Both the position numbers and the translations under genes were made by a program. A stretch of DNA of 64,000 nt from Hydrotalea sp. Lineage in GTDB: Bacteria > Bacteroidota > Bacteroidia > Chitinophagales > Chitinophagaceae. This document shows positions 1 through 8,629 of this stretch, one piece after another. The stretch covers positions 108,042-172,041 of the forward strand of contig JAKRSC010000024.1 of assembly GCA_022402565.1 (NCBI GenBank), given 5' to 3'. Every line of letters starts with the position of its first letter. Positions within the stretch are counted from its first letter, which is position 1. The notes beneath the pieces were generated by a model, which made no database searches, was not told where the DNA came from, and saw only the letters and a program-made list of their open reading frames with translations.

Positions 1-187
1 GTGCCTGAGGCTCTCGAAGGCCGGTGCCTGAGGCTCTCGAAGGCCGGTGCCTGAGCTAGTCGAAGGCCACCCACCGGTTTTATTTTTTGTGGTACTCGAA
101 GGCTGGTGTCTGAGGCTCTCGAAGGCCGGTGCCTGAGCTAGTCGAAGGCCACCCACCGGTATTATGTTTTGTGGTACTCGAAGGCCG
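1..187. repeat. 82-bp tandem intergenic repeat (two full copies plus a partial one)
   Basis: Two copies of an 82-bp unit (24-105 and 106-187) differ at four positions by my count, and a partial copy (1-23) precedes them; the array may continue left of the window. Each unit carries two variants of a short core: GTGCCTGAGGCTCTCGAAGG and GTGCCTGAGCTAGTCGAAGG, followed by CCACCCACCGG, a T-rich stretch and GTGGTACTCGAAGG. The core resembles the CCTTCGACTnnGCTCAGG intergenic repeats I recall from many Bacteroidota genomes; this is unchecked recollection. No reading frame or transposase is present, and the lack of unique spacers argues against CRISPR. It lies directly upstream of rlmH. Confidence 0.85.
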
Positions 188-236
188 GTTTGTATTTTCA
201 AAAAATTCTGCAACCTAACAATCCTACCTTTACCCA

Positions 237-710
237 ATGAAATGGCAGCTGATATCAATTGGTAAATCGCATGATGCTTTGTTTGTAAAAGGTATTGAAG
301 AATTCACTGATCGTATTAGCAGATATTATAAAGTACAATGGCAAATCATAGCCCCACCTAAAAACGCCGCTTCTTTGCAAGAAGAATCACTAAAGAAAGA
401 GGAAGCCCAGTTAATCCTAAAACAACTTCAAGAAAATGATTTTGTTATACTGCTCGATGAAAGAGGCAAAATCATTTCTTCAACCGAATTAGCACAACAA
501 CTAGAGCCAAATCAACTAGGTAGGTACCAAAGAGTTGTGTTTATTATCGGAGGAGCATTTGGCGTTGATTCCTCTGTTCAAAAAAAAGCAAATATGATAT
601 GGAGTCTATCTAAATTGGTCTTTCCACATATGCTGGTGCGACTTATTCTTGCTGAACAATTATACCGAGCTTGCACCATTCAACGCAATGAAAAATACCA
701 CCATCTCTAA
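237..710 (+). CDS. rlmH: 23S rRNA (pseudouridine1915-N3)-methyltransferase RlmH
   Basis: SPOUT-class methyltransferase that methylates pseudouridine 1915 in helix 69 of 23S rRNA on the assembled ribosome. The 157-residue length is normal for the family. The LDERG stretch (73-77), the GG loop (IIGGAFG, 103-109) and the C-terminal LAEQLYRA...YHH segment (about 138-156) form the knotted SAM-binding core. The ATG is the first in frame, with a TACCTTTA near-match to the -7 box ending 4 bases upstream. The rhomboid gene follows 20 bases downstream and may be cotranscribed. Confidence 0.96.
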   Translation: MKWQLISIGKSHDALFVKGIEEFTDRISRYYKVQWQIIAPPKNAASLQEESLKKEEAQLILKQLQENDFVILLDERGKIISSTELAQQLEPNQLGRYQRVVFIIGGAFGVDSSVQKKANMIWSLSKLVFPHMLVRLILAEQLYRACTIQRNEKYHHL

Positions 711-730
711 TTATTGGGTAACTTGCAGCT

Positions 731-1375
731 ATGTTTGAGTTGACTGTTACTTTGGCAATTATTATTGTGACTGTTGTGGTTTCATTTTCAGCATTTAATA
801 ACCATGCCATTATGGGTGATCTTATTTTTCACCCCCCTGCTATAACCCATAGAAACCAATGGTATAGATTCTTAACATGTGGATTAATCCATGCCGATAT
901 TCCTCACCTGGCTTTTAATATGCTGGCGCTTTATATGTTCGGCGATTTCGTTGAACAAGCATTTGTGGCCATTTTTAATGAAATGGGAAAGCCCATTTAT
1001 TTGCTAATGTACTTGCTGGCGCTTGTTGTGAGTTTACTTCCTACGTATCTGCGACAAATGCATAATGTTCATTACCATAGCTTAGGTGCATCAGGTGCAG
1101 TTTCTGCAGTCATTTTTGCAGGCATCTTTTTAATACCAACAGTCAAAATTGGTTTTTTGCTGATTCCTCCTTTTATGCCCGGATTTATATTTGGGCCTTT
1201 GTACCTGATTCTATCCGCCTACCTACAGAAGAAAGGAAGAGACGATATTAATCATTCTGCACATATTTGGGGCGCAGTATTTGGAATTGTGTTTCTAATT
1301 ATAGCATGCTACGGATTCAGTCATTTCGACCCCATTAAAAGGTTTGTTTCTGAAATTCAATCTTTTTTCCAATAA
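731..1375 (+). CDS. Rhomboid-family intramembrane serine protease
   Basis: Polytopic membrane protease of the rhomboid family, 214 residues with about six hydrophobic segments. The hallmarks are visible: WYRFLT and HADIPHLAFNM in the first helices (about 44-64), the nucleophile motif GASG with Ser121, and the partner histidine His178 in NHSAHIWG. The extended linker between the first helices, typical of bacterial rhomboids, is short here. The substrate is unknown. It lies 20 bases after rlmH on the same strand and ends 12 bases before the convergent tilS gene. Confidence 0.9.
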   Translation: MFELTVTLAIIIVTVVVSFSAFNNHAIMGDLIFHPPAITHRNQWYRFLTCGLIHADIPHLAFNMLALYMFGDFVEQAFVAIFNEMGKPIYLLMYLLALVVSLLPTYLRQMHNVHYHSLGASGAVSAVIFAGIFLIPTVKIGFLLIPPFMPGFIFGPLYLILSAYLQKKGRDDINHSAHIWGAVFGIVFLIIACYGFSHFDPIKRFVSEIQSFFQ

Positions 1376-1387
1376 GTAAAACTGAAC

Positions 1388-2740
1388 CTATTTAGGCTCC
1401 CACTTTATTTGAAGCAATGGAACATCAAGTTGCTTAACTCTAAAGCGATGGTCTAAACGTTTTCCAACAATCCACACTATGCGATGTTGTGCATCTTCAA
1501 CAATCCACTGATGCTCTTTTTCTGGAATTGACAATTTAATATCTATAAAAAAACGACTGAGCTTTTTCTTTTTTCCCAATCCAAGCGGATAAAAATAATC
1601 TGCCACTTTCCAACGGCGAATTTTCAATGGAAATGCAATCTCATGATAAGGAATCCACGCTTCATCGTTCAGAGCATGAATGGCTCCACACTGCTCATAC
1701 AGCTTGAATGATAGTTTTCCTGAACTGGTTTGAACTTGCTCAGCATGGGGTTCATCAACAATAAAATATTCAGCTTCTGTACTGGCAATTGGAACAATTA
1801 ATAAATAGTCTCTATTCTTTAGTATTTTATGCGTTGCACTCGCCACCCATTTTCCAGAAATTGCATCCAACAAATGGGCACAATCATCTAGTTGTTTAGA
1901 AGTAAAGGAATATGATTGTATCATTAACCACAAATAAGATCTCCAACCCTTCTGTTTCTTCAATCCTCGAACTGGAACTTTTACAACGTCACCTTCCTTT
2001 ATTATAAATTTTCTTTGAAACCTTTCAAATGCATCTTTATATATTTCTGCAACATCTTGAAACCGTTGCATACTGTTGGTTAAATTCATTCGCCAATCAG
2101 GCTGAATCTCTGTTAAAACAGGGGCTAATAAATTTCTAATTTGATTACGTGTATAATCTGATTTTGCATTACTACTATCTTCTACCCAAGTCAGTTGCTT
2201 CTCATGTAAATATTGTATAATCTCTTGCGAACTTGCAAAGTGTAAAGGCCTACAAACATAGGATGTTTTTAGAGGAATGCCTGTCAACCCCTGCACACCT
2301 GTGCCTCTTAAAAAATGAAACAACATAGTTTCAATCATATCATCGCGCTGATGTGCAGTGGCTATCCACACCTGCTCATACAAATCTAATTGTGTATTGC
2401 GCACTTCTTCAAACCAATTGTATCGCAATGTTCGCGCAACTTCTTGTATAGAACCACCCTGAACAGCTTGCGTAGAGAATGTATCAACTGCATTAATTAA
2501 GCAAGGTGTATTGTATTGAACACAAAGAGAACGAACAAAATTTGCATCGCGTTCACTTTCTTCACCACGCAGTTGAAAATTCATATGCAGCACTTCTAAA
2601 CTAACAGGAAGCTGACGTACCAAATGAAACAAAGCAACACTGTCTTTGCCTCCACTGATACCTAACAATATTTTCGTCCGCTCAGTAAGCGGAATCTGCA
2701 TATCAGTTTTCCAATGTTGAAGAAAAAGCTGCTCAAGCAT
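1388..2740 (-). CDS. tilS: tRNA(Ile)-lysidine synthase TilS
   Basis: ATP-dependent enzyme that converts C34 of the CAU anticodon of tRNA-Ile2 to lysidine, allowing AUA decoding. The N-type PP-loop SGGKDS is at residues 29-34, followed by the HxxR-like AHQRDDMIET segment characteristic of TilS. The C-terminal region (about 370-450) resembles the TilS C-terminal substrate-binding domain. The 450-residue length is normal. Its ATG overlaps the glnS stop by one base (TAATG), so translation is probably coupled to glnS. Confidence 0.95.
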   Translation of the reverse strand: MLEQLFLQHWKTDMQIPLTERTKILLGISGGKDSVALFHLVRQLPVSLEVLHMNFQLRGEESERDANFVRSLCVQYNTPCLINAVDTFSTQAVQGGSIQEVARTLRYNWFEEVRNTQLDLYEQVWIATAHQRDDMIETMLFHFLRGTGVQGLTGIPLKTSYVCRPLHFASSQEIIQYLHEKQLTWVEDSSNAKSDYTRNQIRNLLAPVLTEIQPDWRMNLTNSMQRFQDVAEIYKDAFERFQRKFIIKEGDVVKVPVRGLKKQKGWRSYLWLMIQSYSFTSKQLDDCAHLLDAISGKWVASATHKILKNRDYLLIVPIASTEAEYFIVDEPHAEQVQTSSGKLSFKLYEQCGAIHALNDEAWIPYHEIAFPLKIRRWKVADYFYPLGLGKKKKLSRFFIDIKLSIPEKEHQWIVEDAQHRIVWIVGKRLDHRFRVKQLDVPLLQIKWEPK

Positions 2741-4404
2741 TAGGATGCTTCATTTTTTTGCACTTTAGCCCAACCATCTTTTAATGTAACAGTGCGATTA
2801 AAAATCAAATGTTCAGGAGTGCTATCTGTATCCAAGCAATAATATCCTTTTCTTATAAACTGAAAACGATCTTGTAAAACGGCCTGTTCCAAAGAGCGCT
2901 CTGCATAACCAGTTACTACCTGTAATGAGTTAGGGTTTAAATAATCTTTAAAATCGCCTTCTTCATCAGTAGGATCTTCCACTTTAAATAAACGATCATA
3001 CTCACGCACTTCTACTTGTAACGCATCAGCAGCATTTACCCAATGCAAAGTTCCCTTTACATGTATTCCACTGGTGTCTTGTCCGCTTTTACTTTCTGGA
3101 ATATAGGTACAATGCAATTCAACTACTTCACCTTTCTCATCTTTCTTCACCTCATCACAACGAATGATATAAGCAGATTTTAAACGAACCATATTTCCTG
3201 GCGAAAGTCTAAAGTATTTCTTTGGAGGATTGTCCATAAAATCATCGCGTTCAATCCAAATTTCTTTTGAAAAGCGAATAGGTCTCGTACCACCATTTGG
3301 ATCTTCTGGATTATTCTCTGTATCTAGCCATTCTCCTTCTCCTTCGTAATTGGTTAGAACTACTTTAACTGGATTGAAAACAACCATTCTTCGTAATGCA
3401 ATTCTGTTTAAATGTTCGCGCAAACAGAATTCCAGCAAGCCAACATCTACCATGTTTTCACGCTTCGCAATGCCAATACGATCACAAAACTCTCGAATAC
3501 TTTCTGGCGTATATCCTCTTCTCCTCAATCCACTAATAGTTGGCATACGTGGATCATTCCATCCAGTTACATGACCTTCATTAACCAACTGTAATAGCTT
3601 TCTTTTACTTGTTACAGTGTAGTTGATATTTCTTCTTGCAAATTCATATTGATGAGAAGGGTAAATACCTAATTGTGTAATCAGCCAATCGTACAATTCT
3701 CTGTGTGGTACAAACTCCATGGTACAAATTGAATGTGTAACATTCTCTATAGAATCGCTTTGTCCATGTGCAAAATCATACATCGGATATATGCACCAAG
3801 TATCACCAGTTCTATGATGATGTGCATGTTTAATTCTATACAAAACCGGATCGCGCATGAGCATATTGGGATGCGACATATCAATTTTTGCACGCAAAGT
3901 TTTAGTTCCATCTGGGTATTTGCCTGCTTTCATGTCTTCAAACAATTGAAGGTTTTCTTCAATTGTTCTATCTCTGAATGGACTATTTACTCCTGGCTCC
4001 GTTGGCGTTCCTTTTTGAACAGCCATTTCCTCCGAGGAAGAATCGTCTACATAAGCAAGACCTTTTTTAATTAACTGAATTGCAAAAGCATATAATTGTG
4101 GGAAATAGTCGGAAGCATACAGCTCATTTTCCCAAGTAAAACCAAGCCATTGCACATCTTCTTTAATACTTTCTACATATTCCGTTTCTTCAGTTGTTGG
4201 ATTGGTATCATCAAATCTAAGGTTGGTATAACCAGGATATTTTTTGGTTAAGCCGAAGTTGAGACAAATACTTGAAGCATGCCCAATATGTAAATACCCA
4301 TTAGGCTCTGGAGGAAAACGTGTAACAATACGTGTGTATTTTCCTGACGACAAATCCTGTTCAATGATTTCTTCTAAAAAATTTAAACTTTTTTCCTCCG
4401 ACAT
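2740..4404 (-). CDS. glnS: Glutaminyl-tRNA synthetase
   Basis: Class I synthetase charging tRNA-Gln directly. It has the PEPNGYLHIGH signature (32-42) and a KMSKS-equivalent TSKRK (264-268) of the GlnRS type, then the C-terminal anticodon-binding beta-barrels. An upstream in-frame ATG would add 20 unconserved residues; I chose the internal start (MSEEKSLNF) because it gives 554 residues, the usual GlnRS length, and because a perfect -7 box (TAATTTTG on the minus strand, 4423-4430) lies inside the longer version. It is the first gene of a glnS-tilS operon. Confidence 0.95.
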   Translation of the reverse strand: MSEEKSLNFLEEIIEQDLSSGKYTRIVTRFPPEPNGYLHIGHASSICLNFGLTKKYPGYTNLRFDDTNPTTEETEYVESIKEDVQWLGFTWENELYASDYFPQLYAFAIQLIKKGLAYVDDSSSEEMAVQKGTPTEPGVNSPFRDRTIEENLQLFEDMKAGKYPDGTKTLRAKIDMSHPNMLMRDPVLYRIKHAHHHRTGDTWCIYPMYDFAHGQSDSIENVTHSICTMEFVPHRELYDWLITQLGIYPSHQYEFARRNINYTVTSKRKLLQLVNEGHVTGWNDPRMPTISGLRRRGYTPESIREFCDRIGIAKRENMVDVGLLEFCLREHLNRIALRRMVVFNPVKVVLTNYEGEGEWLDTENNPEDPNGGTRPIRFSKEIWIERDDFMDNPPKKYFRLSPGNMVRLKSAYIIRCDEVKKDEKGEVVELHCTYIPESKSGQDTSGIHVKGTLHWVNAADALQVEVREYDRLFKVEDPTDEEGDFKDYLNPNSLQVVTGYAERSLEQAVLQDRFQFIRKGYYCLDTDSTPEHLIFNRTVTLKDGWAKVQKNEAS

Positions 4405-4422
4405 AATACTGTTTTGAGCCTG

Positions 4423-4430
4423 CAAAATTA
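4423..4430 (-). promoter_or_regulatory. -7 promoter box of glnS
   Basis: The minus strand reads TAATTTTG, an exact match to the Bacteroidota -7 consensus TAnnTTTG, 18 bases upstream of the chosen glnS start. No good TTTG -33 partner is visible at the usual distance. Confidence 0.45.
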
Positions 4431-4455
4431 CGCAATAATTATGGGTATTAAAAAA

Positions 4456-4481
4456 GCCGTTCACAATTGAATGCGAACGGC
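4456..4481 (-). terminator. Rho-independent terminator after the 4505-5032 gene
   Basis: GCCGTTC (4456-4462) pairs with GAACGGC (4475-4481). On the minus strand the stem is followed by five T residues. It ends transcription of the secreted-protein gene before glnS. Confidence 0.85.
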
Positions 4482-4504
4482 TCCGTTTGATTATAGTAAA
4501 AAAA

Positions 4505-5032
4505 TTAGTCCTTAATAGTCACGCTATCCAAAAATTCTTTTTCATCATCTTTTGAAGCTGTAGCTTTATTAGAACGGAAACCTACTTGATGCATTTGGGC
4601 GCCAATAAAGAAAATGTACATAAAAGCCTTCTTGCCTTTAATTTCTTCGCCAGTAGCATTTTTGCCATCAACCTCAATGTACAAAGCTTTTTTACCTTTA
4701 AAGGTAACCACTTCGTCCTTGCTGATTTCAGCACCACCCATCTGGCTGCTCATACCCATTTTAACTTGCTCAAACAACATATCTCCCATTGACTCAACTA
4801 CTTCAGCAGTTAAACCCATACCGCTCAAATCAAGCGACATAGCAATGTAGGATGTATTACCATCTGCAGATTTTGCTTGGTACATATTGCCACCATTCGG
4901 CATTTCCTGCTTTTCTGGCTTAACTGGAAATACAACTTTCATTTTTTCCGAAACAACCTGCTCAGTTTTTTGAGCGGTTACAACTGCAAAAGAAGCTAGG
5001 AATAAACCAATCGCTAAAATTGTCTTTTTCAT
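4505..5032 (-). CDS. Secreted protein of unknown function
   Basis: I do not recognise a family. The 175-residue product begins with a clear signal peptide (MKKTILAIGLFLASFAVVTA, then Q), so it should be periplasmic or exported. The mature part is a single small alpha/beta-looking domain with a Met/Gly-rich middle (about 85-105, KMGMSSQMGG) and a Lys-rich tail; there are no cysteines and no lipobox. The gene stands alone, with its own terminator downstream. Its layout (signal peptide plus about 150 residues ending in a DSVTIKD-like strand) resembles small secreted proteins common in Bacteroidota, but I assign no role. Confidence 0.75.
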   Translation of the reverse strand: MKKTILAIGLFLASFAVVTAQKTEQVVSEKMKVVFPVKPEKQEMPNGGNMYQAKSADGNTSYIAMSLDLSGMGLTAEVVESMGDMLFEQVKMGMSSQMGGAEISKDEVVTFKGKKALYIEVDGKNATGEEIKGKKAFMYIFFIGAQMHQVGFRSNKATASKDDEKEFLDSVTIKD

Positions 5033-5119
5033 ATTATTTTAAAATTGTGAAGTAAAATAAAGGCATTTCCCAAATACTAGGAAATACTTTTTTCTATAGG
5101 TATGATTTAGGGTTAAAAG

Positions 5120-5137
5120 GTTACAAACCAATGTAAC
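5120..5137 (-). terminator. Weak hairpin at the end of the hutH-like gene
   Basis: GTTACA (5120-5125) pairs with TGTAAC (5132-5137) around a six-base loop; the minus strand continues with CCTTTTAA. The stem touches the stop codon. It is a plausible but weak terminator. Confidence 0.35.
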
Positions 5138-6645
5138 TATTTTTTAAAATCATCTGGATGATTAGCCCTTATAAACTCAATTGCGGCTATCATATCGGTA
5201 TGTAAAACCCTATCAACCACATTCACAGCCACTTTTTCACGGAATGCATGAATACATTTTTCTAGAACCAACGAGGTTCTTTGTGGTCTTCTAAAGTCCA
5301 TAGCCTGAGCTGCAGTCATCAATTCAATTGCCAGTACCTTCTCCACATTTTCAATCACTTTTAAAGCCTTTACTGCCGCATTAGCTCCCATACTTACGTG
5401 ATCTTCTTGGTTATTGCTGGATGAAATGGAATCTACTGAAGCTGGAGTACATAGCTGTTTGTTTTCACTCACAATACCCGCCGCAGTATACTGAGGAATC
5501 ATAAATCCACTATTGAGCCCAGGTTCCTGCACTAAGAAAAGAGGCAAACCTCTTTGTCCGCTGATCAATTGGTAGATTCTTCTTTCAGAAATGTTTCCCA
5601 TTTCACTCATTGCTATCGCCAGAAAATCGAGGTGCAAGGCCAGTGGTTGTCCATGGAAATTCCCTCCACTTAAAATTAGACCCTCATCTGGAAACACATT
5701 GGGATTATCGGTTACCGAATTAATTTCTCTCAAAAACATCTGTTTCACTTGTTCCAACACATCTTTGGAAGCTCCATGTACCTGCGGAATACATCTAAAT
5801 GAATAAGGATCTTGTACTTGTTTCGGTAAGGAGGCAGCTAATTCACTCCCTTGCAAGTAGCTCTGAATTTCTTTCGCAACAGCTATTTGTCCGGGATGTG
5901 GTCTAATTTGATGAATCAATGGATGCAATGGCTCTTGAACGCATCCAAATGCATCCCAACTCATAGCAGCAATTAAAGAGGACCAAGCAAAGAGCCTTTC
6001 TGCTATTATAAGGGAATACATGCCATAGGCACTCATAAATTGGGTTCCATTTATTAAGGCAAGTCCTTCTTTACTTTGAAGGGTAATAGGCTTCCACCCT
6101 AACTCTTTCCAAACATCGGCGGCTGCTCTTTTTTGTCCTTGATACCTCACCCAACCTTCACCAATTAAAGGAAGACAAAGGTGACTAAGCGGGGCTAAAT
6201 CGCCGCTGGCACCCAAAGAGCCTTGTGTGTATACAATGGGAAGGATGGATTCATTGTACATCTGAAGTAGCATTTTAACAGTATCAATTTGCACGCCGCT
6301 ATGTCCATAGCTTAATGATTTAATCTTAAGCATGAGCATCAAACGAACAATATCGTCTGGCACTTCTTCACCCATGCCACAAGCATGAGAAACCAATAAA
6401 TTATGTTGTAGCTGTGCTATTTGGTCCTGATCAATTTTTACATGCTGCAAAAATCCAAAACCAGTGTTTACGCCATAGTACAAGCGATTAGGATCTTCCA
6501 TTTGTTGATCTAAAAAGGCCCTACAAGCCAATACAGATTCGTGTGCTGTGAATGTTATGGAAAGTTGTTGCCCATATTTTAGCAAATCCTTTACCTGATG
6601 GAAATACATCCATTGGTGGTCGAGTGGTAAATAGTTATAACTCAT
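5137..6645 (-). CDS. hutH: Aromatic amino acid lyase, histidine ammonia-lyase type
   Basis: Member of the MIO-dependent ammonia-lyase family, 502 residues. The Ala146-Ser147-Gly148 triad in GSLGASGDLAPLSH cyclises to the MIO cofactor, and Tyr57 in YYGVNTGFG is the catalytic tyrosine. Two positions that separate histidine from tyrosine/phenylalanine lyases point to histidine: Ser-His at 86-87 (LLVSHACG) and Glu414 in NNQEDHVS, where PAL/TAL enzymes lack the Glu. The expected reaction is histidine to urocanate plus ammonia. No other hut gene is in the window; the upstream partner is a phosphopantetheinyl transferase, so a role in pigment or polyketide starter supply (as for TAL in flexirubin loci) cannot be excluded. 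Confidence 0.85.
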   Translation of the reverse strand: MSYNYLPLDHQWMYFHQVKDLLKYGQQLSITFTAHESVLACRAFLDQQMEDPNRLYYGVNTGFGFLQHVKIDQDQIAQLQHNLLVSHACGMGEEVPDDIVRLMLMLKIKSLSYGHSGVQIDTVKMLLQMYNESILPIVYTQGSLGASGDLAPLSHLCLPLIGEGWVRYQGQKRAAADVWKELGWKPITLQSKEGLALINGTQFMSAYGMYSLIIAERLFAWSSLIAAMSWDAFGCVQEPLHPLIHQIRPHPGQIAVAKEIQSYLQGSELAASLPKQVQDPYSFRCIPQVHGASKDVLEQVKQMFLREINSVTDNPNVFPDEGLILSGGNFHGQPLALHLDFLAIAMSEMGNISERRIYQLISGQRGLPLFLVQEPGLNSGFMIPQYTAAGIVSENKQLCTPASVDSISSSNNQEDHVSMGANAAVKALKVIENVEKVLAIELMTAAQAMDFRRPQRTSLVLEKCIHAFREKVAVNVVDRVLHTDMIAAIEFIRANHPDDFKK

Positions 6646-6689
6646 AGAAACAATCGTTGAACAAATCTATAGGTTTTCGGCTTTCATCA

Positions 6690-7331
6690 TCAACAAATTG
6701 CTTTCGTCCAAACCAGCATGCAGTCTGAAAATGCTTTGTAATGAAGTTGTAGGTGGAAGGTTTGTCCTTCTGTATGCAATGAAGCTCCAACTCTTCCTTC
6801 TGGAAACTGTTGAGGTGCTTCTACCTGCATATCTCGAATAAAATCTAACGCTCCCTTCCCCCACCATTTATACAATGCTTCTTTGGCACTCCATAAAAAT
6901 ATGTGCAACTGCAAGGCTGTCCAAATAGAATTATTGGCCAGTAGTTCATCTATCCAAATCTTTTCTGAAGGATGAATGAACTTATGAGCAATTTTAAAAA
7001 CCCTAGGGGTATAAGTTTCTACATCAATTCCAACTGGCTCATTGGAGACAATCGCAGTTGCCCAGTATTGAGCATGCGAAATAGAAAATTCACAAGAACC
7101 ATCTTGCACGTATGGCTTGCCATGTAAGGGCGCTTCTAAAGAAGTGTATGAAAAATCTTTCTTTAAAAATCCTAATAAATGTCTACCCGCAGCATGCTGC
7201 AATTGCTTATTTGGATGGGTAATATTTGAAGGGAGAGCTACTGGCAGCTTGAAATCTTGGAGCGATTCCTCAATTTTCCAGAGTGCCCATTGGGTCGATT
7301 GGTTGATATCTTGTTGATAAAACAGAGGCAT
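6690..7331 (-). CDS. 4'-phosphopantetheinyl transferase, Sfp type
   Basis: Transfers the phosphopantetheine arm of CoA to a serine of acyl or peptidyl carrier proteins. The 213-residue product has the full Sfp signature: GKPYV (71-75), FSISHAQ (82-88), the Mg-binding GIDVE (101-105) and WSAKEALYKWWGKG (147-160). It belongs to the secondary-metabolism or broad-specificity class rather than the short AcpS class. It lies 44 bases upstream of the hutH-like gene on the same strand. No carrier protein or synthase gene is nearby, so the target is unknown. Confidence 0.9.
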   Translation of the reverse strand: MPLFYQQDINQSTQWALWKIEESLQDFKLPVALPSNITHPNKQLQHAAGRHLLGFLKKDFSYTSLEAPLHGKPYVQDGSCEFSISHAQYWATAIVSNEPVGIDVETYTPRVFKIAHKFIHPSEKIWIDELLANNSIWTALQLHIFLWSAKEALYKWWGKGALDFIRDMQVEAPQQFPEGRVGASLHTEGQTFHLQLHYKAFSDCMLVWTKAIC

Positions 7332-7394
7332 TGCAAAAAAGATGCTTTTTAGCTTAGCGAATTAAGGCATTTATTTGCAAAACAATATCGAAAC

Positions 7395-7931
7395 ATGATT
7401 TTATCTGATAGCAGAATCTTAGAAGAAATAGAAAAGGGCACTATTAAGATTGAACCTTATCACCGCGATTGTTTGGGTAGCAATAGCTATGATGTGCATT
7501 TAGGAAAGTGGTTGGCCACATACAAAAACCATATCCTTGATGCTAAGCAGCATAATGAAATTGAATACTTTGAAATACCTGATGAAGGATTCGTACTATA
7601 TCCTCATGTGTTTTACCTAGGCGTAACTTTAGAATACACCGAAACGCATGCACATGTTCCGTTCTTGGAAGGCAAGTCGAGCACTGGCCGCTTGGGGATT
7701 GACATCCACGCTACTGCGGGAAAGGGTGACGTAGGATTTTGTGGTAACTGGACTTTAGAAATTTCTGTTAAGCAGCCTGTGAAGGTGTACAAAGGCATGC
7801 CAATTGGACAACTCATTTACTTTCCTGTTGATGGAAATATTGAAATTGCATACAACCAGAAGAAAAATGCCAAGTACAGCCATCAGCCCGATAAGCCAAT
7901 AGAAAGTATGATGTGGAAGAATAAGTTTTAA
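7395..7931 (+). CDS. dcd: dCTP deaminase
   Basis: Deaminates dCTP to dUTP for dTTP synthesis. The trimeric dUTPase-like fold is shown by GKSSTGRLGID (93-103) and the catalytic glutamate Glu122 in NWTLEISV, with the C-terminal KYSHQPDKP segment that closes over the nucleotide. At 178 residues it is slightly shorter than the E. coli enzyme. It is transcribed divergently from the phosphopantetheinyl transferase and ends three bases before the convergent barrel-protein gene. Confidence 0.93.
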   Translation: MILSDSRILEEIEKGTIKIEPYHRDCLGSNSYDVHLGKWLATYKNHILDAKQHNEIEYFEIPDEGFVLYPHVFYLGVTLEYTETHAHVPFLEGKSSTGRLGIDIHATAGKGDVGFCGNWTLEISVKQPVKVYKGMPIGQLIYFPVDGNIEIAYNQKKNAKYSHQPDKPIESMMWKNKF

Positions 7932-7934
7932 GAT

Positions 7935-8576
7935 TTAGAAATCGTCTCTAAATCTATCTCTTTTTCCTGAGTTTCTACCCAAGTAGAAAATGAATCCCGT
8001 TCTAAAGATTGGAATTCTAGATCCATCAAAATTGAGGTAGGGCGAATTTAAATTCGTGCCTAGGTCTAATAGTATTGAGGTATAGAAACTGTTTTCGCCT
8101 ACAATGCGTTGTCCCCATCCAATACCAACTGGTAAGCTTACTACCTGTGTTTTTTCACGATAAGTAGGCTGATTTCCTCCAGATACCCTAAAGTTTAAAA
8201 AATTCATTTCAGCTCCACCTTGTACAAAAAATCCTTGAAATGGATATAAGCGAACATAAGGTCCAGCACCATATATGAAATTATTGATACGCTGACCAGT
8301 GAAATTGTTTCTTTGCGAGATGCTGGTAATATTAAATACCAATCCCGCATCTAACCATTGTGCAAAAGTGTAGCCTATTTCAGGATTACCACCAATTACA
8401 AAACTGTTATCCCAGCCACCTGCATTTAAAACAAATGCTCCACCCACATACATTCTGTTTTTGTCAAAACCACTTGTTGTTGGCTTCTTACGCTTTTCCT
8501 GAATCTCGTCGTCTTGAGCAAATACATAACTTATTGTACTCAAGCAAAACAGGGATAATAAAATTTTGTATTTCAT
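7935..8576 (-). CDS. Putative outer-membrane beta-barrel protein
   Basis: The 213-residue product has a signal peptide (MKYKILLSLFCLSTISYVFA) and a mature part of alternating hydrophobic strands with Gly, Asn and aromatic residues (FVIGGNPEIGYTF, INNFIYGAGPYVRLYP, FVQGGAEMNFLNF), the usual look of a small eight-strand barrel. The C-terminus (FIFYLGRNSGKRDRFRDDF) lacks a classical terminal Phe strand signature but ends in Phe. A role in the outer membrane is inferred; there is no specific family assignment. No operon partner. Confidence 0.7.
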   Translation of the reverse strand: MKYKILLSLFCLSTISYVFAQDDEIQEKRKKPTTSGFDKNRMYVGGAFVLNAGGWDNSFVIGGNPEIGYTFAQWLDAGLVFNITSISQRNNFTGQRINNFIYGAGPYVRLYPFQGFFVQGGAEMNFLNFRVSGGNQPTYREKTQVVSLPVGIGWGQRIVGENSFYTSILLDLGTNLNSPYLNFDGSRIPIFRTGFIFYLGRNSGKRDRFRDDF

Positions 8577-8629
8577 AGTGTAAAAGAAATATGTTTTATA
8601 AATAGATTTTGTTAAAGGGTTCTTATTTA

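Noticed and set aside
1-187. Possible CRISPR array
   Set aside because: The repeated units are contiguous and the parts between cores are themselves repeated; there are no unique spacers and no cas genes.
5137-6645. Tyrosine ammonia-lyase of a flexirubin cluster
   Set aside because: Glu414 and the Ser-His pair favour the histidine type, and no ketosynthase, dehydratase or carrier-protein genes are near.
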